Source: Methanomassiliicoccus sp. (GTDB taxonomy: Archaea; Thermoplasmatota; Thermoplasmata; Methanomassiliicoccales; Methanomassiliicoccaceae). From it: a stretch of 64,000 nucleotides of DNA. Positions 51,246 through 60,175 of this stretch are shown here, one piece after another; the stretch's first letter is position 1; every line of letters begins with the position of its first letter. The stretch covers positions 105,850-169,849 of the forward strand of contig JAEILR010000028.1 in assembly GCA_016109435.1 (NCBI GenBank), given 5' to 3'. Below the pieces are notes generated by a model. The model was not told the DNA's origin and ran no database searches. It was given only the letters and a program-made list of their open reading frames with translations. The position numbers and the translations under genes are program-made.

Positions 51246-52099
51246 GGCACCCTCTCCGTGCTGCCGTCCGGCCGGATGCGCACCGACGCCCTCCTGGCGG
51301 CCCAGCACTGCATGTTCACCGCCACCGGCAGGGAGGCGGTGTGGCAGTAGGCCATGGCGCAGCGCACCCCCAGGACGGTGGTTCGCCCGCCCAGCCCCAT
51401 CGGCCCCACCCCGGTCCGGTTCAGAGCGTCCTTCAATTCCCTCTCCAGGGCGTCGAGGTCGCGATCCGGATTGTCGACGTCCAGGGGACGGAGCAGGGCC
51501 TCCTTGGCCAGCTCCGCGGCGTGGTCCGCGGTGCCCCCGATGCCCACGCCCACGATGGTCGGCGGGCAAGGGCGGCCGCCCGCCCGGACCACCGTGTCCA
51601 GGACGAAGGCCTTCGCTCCCCTGAGCCCCTGGGAGGGAGTGAGCATGGCCAGGGCGGACATGTTCTCCGAGCCCGCCCCCTTGGGCATGACGGTGATGAG
51701 GGTGTCAAGTTCGCCGGTCGGCCGGTACACGATGCGCGGCGAGCCGGCCCCGACATTGGTGCCCGGGTTCTTCCTGGTCAGGGGGTGCACGGCGTTGGGC
51801 CGCAGGGGGATCTCCGCGGTGGCGCGGGCCACCCCCCGGCGGATGCCCTCCTCCAGCCCGGGGAACATCGCCCCGGTGACGAAGAACACCGGCACCCCGG
51901 TGTCCTGGCACAGCGGCAGGGAGCGCCGCCCGGCCTCCTCCAGGTTGTGCAGGACCGTCCTCAGCTGGGTCCGGGCGATCGCGCTGGTCTCCTCCCTCTC
52001 GGCGTCCCTTAGCGCCCGTTCGACGTCCGCAGGGAGGGTGGTCACCGCCTCCCGCAGCATGTTCACCACCGCCTCTTCCACCACGCCTTCCAGGTCCAT
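51242..52099 (-). CDS. fumA: fumarate hydratase class I, alpha (N-terminal) subunit
   Basis: A 285-residue subunit carrying the 4Fe-4S cluster. Three cysteines in conserved settings are visible: LPLCQDTGVPVFF, GGRPCPPTIVGVGIGG and VNMQCWAARR. Also NAVHPLTRKNPGTNVG and VMPKGAGSENMSALAML. Together with the beta subunit it forms an oxygen-sensitive fumarase typical of anaerobes and archaea. The pair is a two-gene operon on the minus strand, divergent from the ABC exporter. Confidence 0.93.
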   Translation of the reverse strand: MDLEGVVEEAVVNMLREAVTTLPADVERALRDAEREETSAIARTQLRTVLHNLEEAGRRSLPLCQDTGVPVFFVTGAMFPGLEEGIRRGVARATAEIPLRPNAVHPLTRKNPGTNVGAGSPRIVYRPTGELDTLITVMPKGAGSENMSALAMLTPSQGLRGAKAFVLDTVVRAGGRPCPPTIVGVGIGGTADHAAELAKEALLRPLDVDNPDRDLDALERELKDALNRTGVGPMGLGGRTTVLGVRCAMAYCHTASLPVAVNMQCWAARRASVRIRPDGSTERVP

Positions 52100-52170
52100 C
52101 GCTCGAGGTATCCCCCGCCGGATATATCAGATGTACCCCATGCGGAAAAAGCAGGTCCCGCCTGCCCTTT

Positions 52171-52183
52171 TAGTATAAATATT
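52171..52183 (+). promoter_or_regulatory. TATA box of the ABC exporter operon
   Basis: TAGTATAAATATT about 65 bases before ATG 52242, giving a ~40-base leader with GGGAGGAG. Confidence 0.6.
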
Positions 52184-52241
52184 GCACCAAAGGATTATAT
52201 TGCCGGGGCCGGATTCCGGGTCAATCCAGGGAGGAGTATCA

Positions 52242-53177
52242 ATGAGCGAACCCATCGTCATCCAGAGGTTGACCAAGGACTTCGGGGGATTCATCGCCGT
52301 GGACGATCTCAGTCTCACGGTCCCCCGCAGGTCGTTCATGGGCTTCCTCGGCCCCAACGGGGCGGGGAAGACCACTGCCATCAAGATCCTCACGAACATG
52401 CTGTCCGCCACCTCGGGCGAGGCGCTGCTCAACGGAATCGATGTCACCAAGGACCCCAAGGCCGCGCTGGCCGATGTCGGCGCGGTGGTGGAGACCCCGG
52501 AGTTCTATCCGTATCTCACTCCCAACGAAACCCTGGCCTACCTTGGCGAGCTCAGGGGCATGAGCAAGGAGGACATCGCCCGCCGCAGCAAGGAGGTCAT
52601 GGAGACGGTCAAGATGACCGACTGGGCGGACAAGCGCATCGGCAAGTTCTCCAAGGGGATGAAGCAGCGGGTGGCCATCGCCCAGGCCATCCTGCACGAG
52701 CCGACGGTCATCATCCTGGACGAGCCGACCTCGGGGCTGGACCCCCGGGGCATGGTCGAGGTCCGGGACATCCTCAACGAGCTGAAGAAGGCCGACTACA
52801 CCGTGTTCATGTCCTCCCATCTGCTCAACGAGGTGCAGGAGGTATGCACCGATGTCGCCCTCATCAACCGCGGCAAGCTGCTGCGGTCCGGCTCGGTGGC
52901 CGAGCTGGTCGGGGCGGCCACGGTCAGGCGGATCGAGGTCCGCACCTCGCAGCAGGTCAGCGGGGAGGTTCTCAATAAGGTGTCCAGGCTCGAGGGCATC
53001 TCCGAGATCAGGGCCGCGGGGGAGCATCAGTTCACGTTCTCCATGGAAGGCGGGGACGAGGCCCAGGCCAGGATGCTGACCGGCATCCAGTCCCTCGGCC
53101 TCAATGTCGTCTCGTTCAAGGAGTCGGGGCTGGCGCTGGAGTCGCTGTACATGTCCCTGATCAAGGAGTCGAGGTGA
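52242..53177 (+). CDS. ABC transporter ATP-binding protein
   Basis: A 311-residue ATPase subunit of an ABC-2 type exporter. ATG 52242 follows GGGAGGAG. Walker A GPNGAGKTT, signature FSKGMKQRV, Walker B VIILDEPTSGLDP and the H-loop SSHLLNEVQE are present. The C-terminal ~90 residues form the small regulatory domain found in antibiotic or Nod-factor type exporters (DrrA/CcmA-like). The permease gene starts within its stop region, so the two make a complete transporter. Substrate unknown. Confidence 0.92.
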   Translation: MSEPIVIQRLTKDFGGFIAVDDLSLTVPRRSFMGFLGPNGAGKTTAIKILTNMLSATSGEALLNGIDVTKDPKAALADVGAVVETPEFYPYLTPNETLAYLGELRGMSKEDIARRSKEVMETVKMTDWADKRIGKFSKGMKQRVAIAQAILHEPTVIILDEPTSGLDPRGMVEVRDILNELKKADYTVFMSSHLLNEVQEVCTDVALINRGKLLRSGSVAELVGAATVRRIEVRTSQQVSGEVLNKVSRLEGISEIRAAGEHQFTFSMEGGDEAQARMLTGIQSLGLNVVSFKESGLALESLYMSLIKESR

Positions 53178-53182
53178 TAAGG

Positions 53183-54037
53183 ATGGTAGCGAACGTTTCA
53201 TCGAACAGCACCGGGAGGGCGCTTCCCTCCGACATCCAGCAGTCGTGGGTCATCGCCAAGTACGATGTGTTGAAATACCTGCGCAGCCGCCGGCTGCTGG
53301 GCATCCTGGTCATCGAGGCCCTGGTGCTGGCACTGATCACCGTGCTGGTATCCACCGCCGACCGGCCGTACACCGTGGACGGGGTGATCGAGCAGTACGT
53401 CGGCTTCACCAGTATCATGATCATCCTGGGGGCCACCCTGTTCGGCGGGGACGCCATCGTGTCCGAGTACCAGGGGCGCACCGGCTACCTCCTCTTCCCC
53501 AACCCGGTGAAGAAGAGCAGCATCATGGCCGGCAAGTTCGTGTCCTCGGTGGCGGCCATGACCCTCATCCTGCTGGTCTATTACGCCGTGACCATAGTCG
53601 CCGCCTTCATCCTGGGCGACGGGAGCATGTCCAACCGGGTGTTCGCCTCGCTGGGCCTGGCCCTGCTGTACGGGATAACCGCGTTGTCGGTGGCGTTCCT
53701 GATCAGCTCGGTGATGAAGGGGTCGACCGGCGCGCTGATCCTCACCTTCGCGCTGTTCTTCCTGATCTTCAGCATCGTCACCTCGCTGATCGGGCAGCTG
53801 GGAGGGATCAAGCCGTGGTTCATGCTCGACTTCGCCGGCAGCACCCTCAGCTACGTGATGGCGGACCCCTACCCGGTGGACTCCACCCTGTCCTTCGAGA
53901 TCGCTCCGGGGCAGGCCTTCACCACCTACCTCTTCTATCCGGAGATCGGGCTGTCCATCGCGGTGATGGCGGTGTACGCCGTGGCATCCATCGTGCTGGC
54001 CTACGTGTTCTTCCGGCGCCGGGAGATGTCGGCCTGA
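53183..54037 (+). CDS. ABC-2 type permease
   Basis: A 284-residue permease with about six membrane helices (for example LLGILVIEALVLALITVLV, SIMIILGATLFGGDAIVSE, AMTLILLVYYAVTIVAAFIL, ALSVAFLISSVM and AVMAVYAVASIVLAYVFF). ATG 53183 has GAGGTGA five to seven bases upstream, inside the end of the ATPase gene; GTG 53174 is an alternative that gives a four-base overlap. The EYQGRTGYLLFPNPVKKSSIMAGKF segment is typical of ABC-2 permeases. Pairs with the preceding ATPase. Confidence 0.87.
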   Translation: MVANVSSNSTGRALPSDIQQSWVIAKYDVLKYLRSRRLLGILVIEALVLALITVLVSTADRPYTVDGVIEQYVGFTSIMIILGATLFGGDAIVSEYQGRTGYLLFPNPVKKSSIMAGKFVSSVAAMTLILLVYYAVTIVAAFILGDGSMSNRVFASLGLALLYGITALSVAFLISSVMKGSTGALILTFALFFLIFSIVTSLIGQLGGIKPWFMLDFAGSTLSYVMADPYPVDSTLSFEIAPGQAFTTYLFYPEIGLSIAVMAVYAVASIVLAYVFFRRREMSA

Positions 54038-54777
54038 GGATCGGGATATTGCATATCGGCGATGAGCTCCTCACCGGGGAGGTCGATCCCTACCCCCGGG
54101 AGATCATCGCCCTGGTGCGGGAAAAAGGAGCGCGGCTCGACCTCCTGGAGGTCCTGGGGGACCGGGAGGAGGACATCATACGGGGGCTGGAGCACGCCCA
54201 CGCCGTGGGCATCGACCTGCTGGTGGTCACCGGCGGCCTGGGGCCGACCCTGGACGATGTCACCAGGGAAGCGCTGGCCGCCCACCTGGGAGCGGCCCTG
54301 GCGGTCGACGCGGGGGCCGAAGAGGAGATGGCCGCGGCGCTGAGCCGCATGCATGGCCGGGCGGTGATCATGAACGACGTGCTGCGCCGGATGGTCCGGG
54401 TGCCCTCGAGCGCGAAGGCGCTGAGGAACCCCACCGGGGCGGCCTGCGGGGTGGAGGCGGTCAAGGACGGCATGCTCATCTTCCTCCTTCCCGGGTTCCC
54501 GGAAGAGATGGTGCCGATGTTCCGCGAGCATGTCCTCCCCAGGATCGAGGGCAACGGGGAGGCGGAGATCGAGATCCGGGTGTGGCGCGGCGAATCGTCG
54601 CTGGAGCCCCTTTTCGAGGAGATCGCCGCCAAGCACGATGTGCGCATCGCCTCCCTGCCCAGCATGAGGTGGAGGGAGGACGGCAACCGGGTGGTGTTCA
54701 AGGGCCGGCGCGCGGAGGCGGAGGCCGCCCTGGACCACTTCCAGCGGCTGCTGCTCGGCGAGCACGGGGAGTTCTAG
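54034..54777 (+). CDS. CinA N-terminal / molybdopterin-binding-like domain protein
   Basis: About 247 residues with the MoaB/MogA fold of CinA: RIGILHIGDELLTGEVDPYPREI, LVVTGGLGPTLDDVTREALA, NPTGAACGV and FLLPGFPEEMVPMF. Homologues begin one or two residues before RIGIL. No ATG, GTG or TTG fits there; the codon is CTG 54034, eight bases after GGGAG and overlapping the permease stop. TTG 54049 would cut into the first strand. Archaeal relatives are annotated as nicotinamide-nucleotide amidase-related, but the CinA amidase domain is lacking, so the reaction is unclear. Confidence 0.8.
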   Translation: MRIGILHIGDELLTGEVDPYPREIIALVREKGARLDLLEVLGDREEDIIRGLEHAHAVGIDLLVVTGGLGPTLDDVTREALAAHLGAALAVDAGAEEEMAAALSRMHGRAVIMNDVLRRMVRVPSSAKALRNPTGAACGVEAVKDGMLIFLLPGFPEEMVPMFREHVLPRIEGNGEAEIEIRVWRGESSLEPLFEEIAAKHDVRIASLPSMRWREDGNRVVFKGRRAEAEAALDHFQRLLLGEHGEF

Positions 54778-54780
54778 CCC

Positions 54781-55809
54781 TCAGTTCCCGATGAAGTACA
54801 GCTCTCCTTCGTAGGGGAACACCTTGATCGTCTCCCCGGTCCGCTCGAAATTGCGGGGCTTCTTGATCTCCACGCTCTTGTAGGTGGTGGGATGCATGAT
54901 CTGGAACTCGCGGTCCGTCTCCGTCAGCACCACCACGTCCACGACGTCCTTCTTGGTGCCGACCACGTTCACCTCCCTGAGCTCGCTGTTCATCCCCACC
55001 AGCATCTCGTTGCTCTTGAGGTCCCTGAGCTTCGCGGACTGCGGCCCGGTGCTGTGCACCAGGTACAGCCGATGGTTGATGAGCAGGATGTCCCGCACCC
55101 GGTACGGCGGCAGGCGGACGAGGTAGGTGACCCGGTAGATGTCGTGGCCGTCCTTCTGCCCCTGGAGGCTGGACGATTCCTTGTACTCCGCGCCGTAGGT
55201 GGAGACGAGGTCCCGGGCGAGCGCCTTTCCCAGGTGGACGGTGCTGACGTAGAGGTCATACCCTCCATGGGCCTGGGTGACCTTGGCGATGAACGCGTCC
55301 CTGCTCTCCTTGGCCACCCCCTCGACGTAGGAGAGCGAGCGGTTGAGCACCGCCTCCCGCTCCTCGTCGGAGAACCGCTTGCCCGACGGGCGGACCTGCA
55401 CGATGGACTCGAAGTAGTTGCCCTGGATCTTGTTGCACTTGGGGCACACGTTCCGGCGCACCCGCACGGTGGTCTCCATCTCCTCGACCACTTCCAGGTC
55501 CTCGTGGACCAGGTGCGCCACCATGCGGACGCGGTAATGCTTGGCGTCCATCCTCTCCGTTCCGATCTCCAGGTCCGACATCCGGGCGTCGTGGCGCAGC
55601 ATGACGTTATCGGCGGCGAAGTCCTTGACCGCCTCCAGCTCGTCGTCGTAGTGCTTCCACTTCTTGCCCATCAGGTAGTCCTCGCAGTGCGCGCACACAT
55701 TGAGGTCGATGTACTCCGGCACCGAGGTGAAGTGGTTGCTCTGGAGGAAGCACTCCGGGCACAGCGCGGAGTACGTCTTCCCCTCCTTACCGCACTTGAC
55801 GCAGAACAT
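54781..55809 (-). CDS. nmd3: NMD3-family ribosome export/assembly protein
   Basis: A 342-residue archaeal NMD3 protein from ATG 55809. The N-terminus has the CxxC zinc motifs MFCVKCGKEG...LCPEC and NVCAHCEDYLMGKKW, and a further pair in RNVCPKCNKIQGNYFESIVQVRP. In eukaryotes NMD3 binds the 60S subunit; in archaea it is thought to act in 50S assembly or protection. The C-terminal half follows the family (YRVTYLVRLPPYRVRDILLINHRLYLVHST). Its start overlaps the stop of the DUF424 gene by one base. Confidence 0.9.
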   Translation of the reverse strand: MFCVKCGKEGKTYSALCPECFLQSNHFTSVPEYIDLNVCAHCEDYLMGKKWKHYDDELEAVKDFAADNVMLRHDARMSDLEIGTERMDAKHYRVRMVAHLVHEDLEVVEEMETTVRVRRNVCPKCNKIQGNYFESIVQVRPSGKRFSDEEREAVLNRSLSYVEGVAKESRDAFIAKVTQAHGGYDLYVSTVHLGKALARDLVSTYGAEYKESSSLQGQKDGHDIYRVTYLVRLPPYRVRDILLINHRLYLVHSTGPQSAKLRDLKSNEMLVGMNSELREVNVVGTKKDVVDVVVLTETDREFQIMHPTTYKSVEIKKPRNFERTGETIKVFPYEGELYFIGN

Positions 55810-56102
55810 TACATCTTCGCCAGCTGGGCATGGGGGACCCCAGCGATCCTGAGCACACATTCCTCGTCCACGAAGCCCTCGCGTATGGCGATGGAGACCG
55901 TTTCCTCACCGACCAGGTTGGCGACGCTGCACATGCCCAGCCGGTTCAGCAGCATCTCCTCGTCGGCGTCCTCGCCCTCGTAGAACTCCCGGCACACATC
56001 CAGCTTCAATCTTTCGTCCCGGAGCACCTTGTCCAGGAGGTCCTTGTCCGCGGCGGCCAGGACCAGTTCCCGGCCGAGGCGGTGCATCCTCAGCGTGATC
56101 AT
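55809..56102 (-). CDS. DUF424 family protein
   Basis: A 97-residue archaeal DUF424 protein: LVLAAADKDLLDKVL, REFYEGEDADEEMLLNRL and ANLVGEETVSIAIREGFVDEECVLRIAGVPHAQL are characteristic. It is translationally coupled to nmd3 downstream (TAATG) and starts one base after the mcm stop codon region, so mcm, DUF424 and nmd3 look like one operon. The association with NMD3 suggests a role in translation or ribosome biogenesis, which is inference from context. Confidence 0.88.
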   Translation of the reverse strand: MITLRMHRLGRELVLAAADKDLLDKVLRDERLKLDVCREFYEGEDADEEMLLNRLGMCSVANLVGEETVSIAIREGFVDEECVLRIAGVPHAQLAKM

Positions 56103-56103
56103 C

Positions 56104-59100
56104 TCATCCCTCCGATGCCAGGCGATAATGCCCTGGCGATGGTGAGTATATCTCCCCGTTCTGGGCCAGCCGCTTGATGAGCGTCTTGGCCCGGTCCTCT
56201 GCTATCCCGTCGGACAGCGCGGCCTTGAAGATCTCCTCCGCCGGAACGCCCTTCTTGAACTCGGCGTTCTTGGCCAGCCCGGCGATCAGCTTCTTGATGA
56301 TGCCGATCTGCTCCCGCTGGGAGTGCGAGGTCCCGGTGGCGATGATGTCGAAGTCGAGCTTGTCCCCCTCCCCGGCGATGCGGCGGAGGTAGTATTCCAC
56401 GATGCGCACCGAGCGGTTGGCGTCGTCCGCCTCCACCACCGGCGAGAGCCGGGCTCGGGCGCTGGCCTCCGACAGCCGGACGAACGCCTCCAGCTGCCTG
56501 GCGGTGATGGGGACCGATGAACCTTCGGCCTCTCCCTGCTTCCTGATCTTCAGGTAGAACTGGGAGATGATGGCCATGGCCTCGTCGGACAGGACCGGAT
56601 GGATCTTCTTCGAGTACGCCACGTACTTGCGGAAGAAATCGCGCTCCAGCGCCGGCAGCATGGCCGTGGTGTCGTTGAGGATCTTCTCCCCGTCAACGCC
56701 GACCAGATTGGAGGGGTCCAAATATTTGCGCACCTGTCCGCGACGGTGCGCCTTGAGGATGTGCTGGGTGATGCTGGCGTCCCGGTCCGCCGACGGCTTG
56801 TCGGTCATAGCGAAGATGAGGTCGAACCTGGACAGCAGGGCCGGGGGCATGTTGATCTGCTCGGCGATGTACTGATGCTCCTGGAACCGGCCGTACTTGG
56901 GGTTCGCGGCGCCCAAGAGCGAACAACGGCACTGCAGGGTGGCGGTGATGCCGGCCTTGGCCACCGAGATCGTATTTCCGCACCACACCGGCTTGCCGTT
57001 CCTGCGTACGTAGAGGAGATGATTCGGTACCTCGACGCAGTAGATCCTTCCATGGTAACGCTCCCTGGTGATCTCAGTGCCGGCGTCCACTAGAGGTTCG
57101 GTACTGGGACCATCAAGGAGGGTGATGCGGTAACGTGCGCCGTTCTCCTCCTCATCGATGTTCGCTGCGAGACCGGCCTTAAGAGCCATTTCCTGCACGT
57201 CATCGGCGAAGGTGCGGTCGGCGGTGGTCACCATCCTGTTACCAGACGGGTCCCGAGAAGTGATCATGGAACCAAGGAACTGGCGCAGTTGTCCGGCCGA
57301 GGCGTTCATGACCTCCTTTGGAATAGGCTGGTGCATCACCGTGAACGCTTCCTCGGTGGCTTGCCGATGGACCACCGGGAGCGCCATCTCTTCGCCAACC
57401 CATGTCGCGTGCTTCTTGAACCTTATCATCTGATCGAGCGGGAGCTCGTCCATTCGGGAAAGGGCGAATACGTCATCCCTGCCGTCCACAGACACGAACA
57501 TGTTGTGGTTCGGGGTGACCACCAGGTCAACGTGCTCCGACCGGATGCGGTACATCTCCCCGTCGTACTCGTTATCAACGTACAGCGAGGGACGGACAAG
57601 TTCGATCTCTCCCCGGGGGTCCATCGATACTATCAGGTCGTCCTTCTCCACATCCCGGAACAGCCTCCATCCCGAGGAGGTGAGCACTTCGGTACGCTCG
57701 TCATAGCACTGTGATTCCATGGCCTCGTGCATGCTGGACCGGTCCTGATCGGTCATCTTGTCCATCTCGTCCACGGCCGCCATTCCCATGTCGGCCAGCA
57801 CCAGCGCGCCGGCCTCCAGCGTCCACCGCCCCTCGCCGAAGTCGTCCTTGACCGCGGCGGCGGTGTTGTGGGCCACGAACCCGTTGGCAAGGAAGCTATG
57901 GCCACCCCGGACGGTGAGATCGTACACGTACGGAGGCAGGTTATCGGTGACCTCCCGGACCTCGCTGACCAAGCTCCACCGGAAACGGCCGGTGCCGGCC
58001 TCGCGCACCAGGATCTCCTGGCCCACCTCCACATCAGACGCTCTAACCCACCCATCGGGGGATACCTCTGGCCTGCACCACACCCGGGTTTCTGGGGTGA
58101 GCGTCAGCCGCGAACCCAAGCTTTCTACGATCTCCATAAGAAATGAAGGGGTCTTGATGCGCCATATGGCCTCCACCTCCCGCGATGTCTGGCATCTGTC
58201 CGACACCGTGGCCACGGCGCACTGGTCGGAGACCGTCTCGCGCCACTGCCCGGAGGCCGTTTCCACTGGAGAGCGCATGCGGCCCTCGACGAACTCGCCG
58301 ATGGCGACCTCGGTCCCATCGATCTCGATGCGCGTGTCCGGGGCTACGCACAGACCGGCGGCGGAGGACGACTTGCCCGACGCGTAGATGCCCCGAGGGG
58401 CCAGCCTGGACATGTACCTCAGCATCTGCGAGTTATGGGACACGATGCCGTTGGCGATGTAGTTGTTGGACTGGTCCACCTCCAGGTCGTACACCCACTT
58501 CTCCGGCGGGTCGACCTCCTCCTTCGACGCGATGGGGTCCATGTCGAACCCGCAGTCCCAGCCGAAGTTCTCGTTGTCCCAGTGCTTGAACATGCCGGTG
58601 GAGACGGCGATGGGCCGGCCGACGTTGAGGCAGCACGCTTCCACCGGACGGATCGCTCGTCCGTTGTGCACGAACAGGGGATGCGTCGGCGTGACGATGA
58701 CGGTCCGGCCCTTTTCCGTGGTCACCTTGAGCAGCTTCTCCGGGGCGGTGCGCTTCCACACCCTGACGCATTTCCCCCCTTCCATGCGGCCGCGCATGGA
58801 GAAGGTGAGGACGTTCAGATCGGCCGGGGCGGTCACCCCGTCGTCGATCTCCTCCACCGTCGCGGAGGCGAGCACTTCCTCCACCACGTCCCTGATCTTG
58901 CGCACCGAGCCGTCGGCCATGGTGAGATCGGTGTCCCCCACCACGCACTTGGCGACACCCGGGTCCCCGACCAGCAGGATGTGGATGTCCCCCCTGATGC
59001 GCGTCCCGTCGTCCAGGTTCTTAGGCACCCCTCCGAACAGCTGGAGGGCCAGCGACTCCTTCTCCACGTCGTAGCCGTAGATGGTCGGCGATATCGAGGC

Positions 59101-60036
59101 CACGATCTTCTTGAACACGTCCGGGGAGTGGGCCACCTCCACGATCTGGGCGATGTCCTCGTCGGTGATCTGTATCTCCTCGTACTCGTGGCGCTGGGAC
59201 TCCGCGGCGATGATGTCCAGGTTGATGTCGAACAGCGTCGACTTGGCCGGCTGGCCCTTCTGCACCGAGCGCAGGATGCCGTTCAGGGTGATGCGGTCAC
59301 CGGGAGCGACGGAACCGGCGGCGTCGTCCTCCAGGTAGCCGGTGAGCCTCTCCGGCTGGGCCCCGCCCCGGAGGCCCTCGGGGCTCTCCTGGACCTCCAC
59401 CTTCTGGGTGTCCACGAACCGCGACTCCTCGGTCAGTAGTTTGAACTTGGTGCTGCCGGCGGAGCGGCCGCAGCCGTCCTGCTCCTTGTAGCACTCCATC
59501 GGCTCCTTGAAGAACAGACCTTCCTGCGCTTCCTTGATCACGTGCCCGCACCGCAGGCACTGGAACAGCGCGTCGGTGATCTTGGGGCGGACCTCGGTGG
59601 CCTTTCGCACCAAACCTTCGACCGACACGAACTTGCCCACGTGCTTGGCCCGGAGGTCCCTGATCTCCACCCGGGAATCGCGCGGCAGACCGATGACGCG
59701 GAGGTTGATCTCCGCCCGGCGCATCTCCTGGTGCATGAGGTTCTTGATGGCCTGCTTGCCCGCCAGAAGGTAGATGTCGGGGTGGTCCAGCAGCGAGGCG
59801 GCGAGGTCGGCGTCGAAGCGGTCCAGGTCGTCGTAGGCGACGTTGACGCTGCGGACCTCAGGGTAGAGGTCCCCGACCTCCCGCACCTTCTGCATGTACT
59901 CGGTGCCCTGGAAGAACGCCTCCCACCTGGAGGCCACGCTCACGTCCACCCCGGGCTTGAACTTCTCGTCCTTGGCGTCGCCCTCGGGGGCGCCGTTGAC
60001 CACCGTATCGTCCTGCTCGTACTCCTCGTCCGGCAA
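56104..60036 (-). CDS. mcm: MCM replicative helicase precursor with three inteins
   Basis: A 1310-residue precursor; splicing out inteins of 172, 162 and 245 residues gives a normal 731-residue MCM. It begins at TTG 60036 with GGTGA four bases upstream of the start codon region. The N-domain zinc site is CLRCGHVIKEAQEGLFF...CYKEQDGCG. After splicing the ATPase reads GDPGVAK-SQMLRY (Walker A), ASGKSSSAAGL-TAAAVKD, LADMGMAAVDEMDKM (Walker B), MHEAMESQ-TISVAKAGI and LLGAANP (sensor 1), with LLSRFDLIF (arginine finger). A C-terminal winged helix ends the protein. It unwinds DNA at the fork, so intein splicing is essential. Confidence 0.97.
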   Translation of the reverse strand: MPDEEYEQDDTVVNGAPEGDAKDEKFKPGVDVSVASRWEAFFQGTEYMQKVREVGDLYPEVRSVNVAYDDLDRFDADLAASLLDHPDIYLLAGKQAIKNLMHQEMRRAEINLRVIGLPRDSRVEIRDLRAKHVGKFVSVEGLVRKATEVRPKITDALFQCLRCGHVIKEAQEGLFFKEPMECYKEQDGCGRSAGSTKFKLLTEESRFVDTQKVEVQESPEGLRGGAQPERLTGYLEDDAAGSVAPGDRITLNGILRSVQKGQPAKSTLFDINLDIIAAESQRHEYEEIQITDEDIAQIVEVAHSPDVFKKIVASISPTIYGYDVEKESLALQLFGGVPKNLDDGTRIRGDIHILLVGDPGVAKCVVGDTDLTMADGSVRKIRDVVEEVLASATVEEIDDGVTAPADLNVLTFSMRGRMEGGKCVRVWKRTAPEKLLKVTTEKGRTVIVTPTHPLFVHNGRAIRPVEACCLNVGRPIAVSTGMFKHWDNENFGWDCGFDMDPIASKEEVDPPEKWVYDLEVDQSNNYIANGIVSHNSQMLRYMSRLAPRGIYASGKSSSAAGLCVAPDTRIEIDGTEVAIGEFVEGRMRSPVETASGQWRETVSDQCAVATVSDRCQTSREVEAIWRIKTPSFLMEIVESLGSRLTLTPETRVWCRPEVSPDGWVRASDVEVGQEILVREAGTGRFRWSLVSEVREVTDNLPPYVYDLTVRGGHSFLANGFVAHNTAAAVKDDFGEGRWTLEAGALVLADMGMAAVDEMDKMTDQDRSSMHEAMESQCYDERTEVLTSSGWRLFRDVEKDDLIVSMDPRGEIELVRPSLYVDNEYDGEMYRIRSEHVDLVVTPNHNMFVSVDGRDDVFALSRMDELPLDQMIRFKKHATWVGEEMALPVVHRQATEEAFTVMHQPIPKEVMNASAGQLRQFLGSMITSRDPSGNRMVTTADRTFADDVQEMALKAGLAANIDEEENGARYRITLLDGPSTEPLVDAGTEITRERYHGRIYCVEVPNHLLYVRRNGKPVWCGNTISVAKAGITATLQCRCSLLGAANPKYGRFQEHQYIAEQINMPPALLSRFDLIFAMTDKPSADRDASITQHILKAHRRGQVRKYLDPSNLVGVDGEKILNDTTAMLPALERDFFRKYVAYSKKIHPVLSDEAMAIISQFYLKIRKQGEAEGSSVPITARQLEAFVRLSEASARARLSPVVEADDANRSVRIVEYYLRRIAGEGDKLDFDIIATGTSHSQREQIGIIKKLIAGLAKNAEFKKGVPAEEIFKAALSDGIAEDRAKTLIKRLAQNGEIYSPSPGHYRLASEG
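56974..57708 (-). mobile_element. MCM intein 3 (245 aa), endonuclease domain decayed
   Basis: Inserted between HEAMESQ and TISVAKAGI. It starts with Cys (CYDERTEVLTSSGWR), has block B-like VTPNHNMFVS and ends VRRNGKPVWCGN before Thr, with glycine rather than histidine before the terminal asparagine. The middle (LRQFLGSMITSRDPSGN...TFADDVQEMALKAGL) looks like half of a LAGLIDADG-type nuclease without its acidic residues. Base composition is slightly poorer in G/C than the exteins. Confidence 0.9.
57865..58350 (-). mobile_element. MCM intein 2 (162 aa), mini-intein
   Basis: Inserted between GKSSSAAGL and TAAAVKDDF. It starts CVAPDTRIEIDG, has block B-like TLTPETRVW and ends HSFLANGFVAHN before Thr. 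At 162 residues only the splicing domain remains; no endonuclease. Confidence 0.92.
58432..58947 (-). mobile_element. MCM intein 1 (172 aa), mini-intein in the Walker A loop
   Basis: Inserted directly after the Walker A lysine (GDPGVAK) and before SQMLRY. It starts CVVGDTDLTMADG, has block B VTPTHPLFV and ends NNYIANGIVSHN before Ser. Only the splicing domain is present. Unspliced protein cannot bind ATP. Confidence 0.93.
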
Positions 60037-60175
60037 ACCTTCACCCTGCCTTCATGATTCGGGGAACTCGATTATCCTGCGAAGCGTATTTAGAGCCTCG
60101 TCCCGCCGGCCCCCTGCGCGCTCCGTCCACGGGCCCCCTACTTAAGAACGTATCCCCCGGCGGGCCGGTAGCGGC

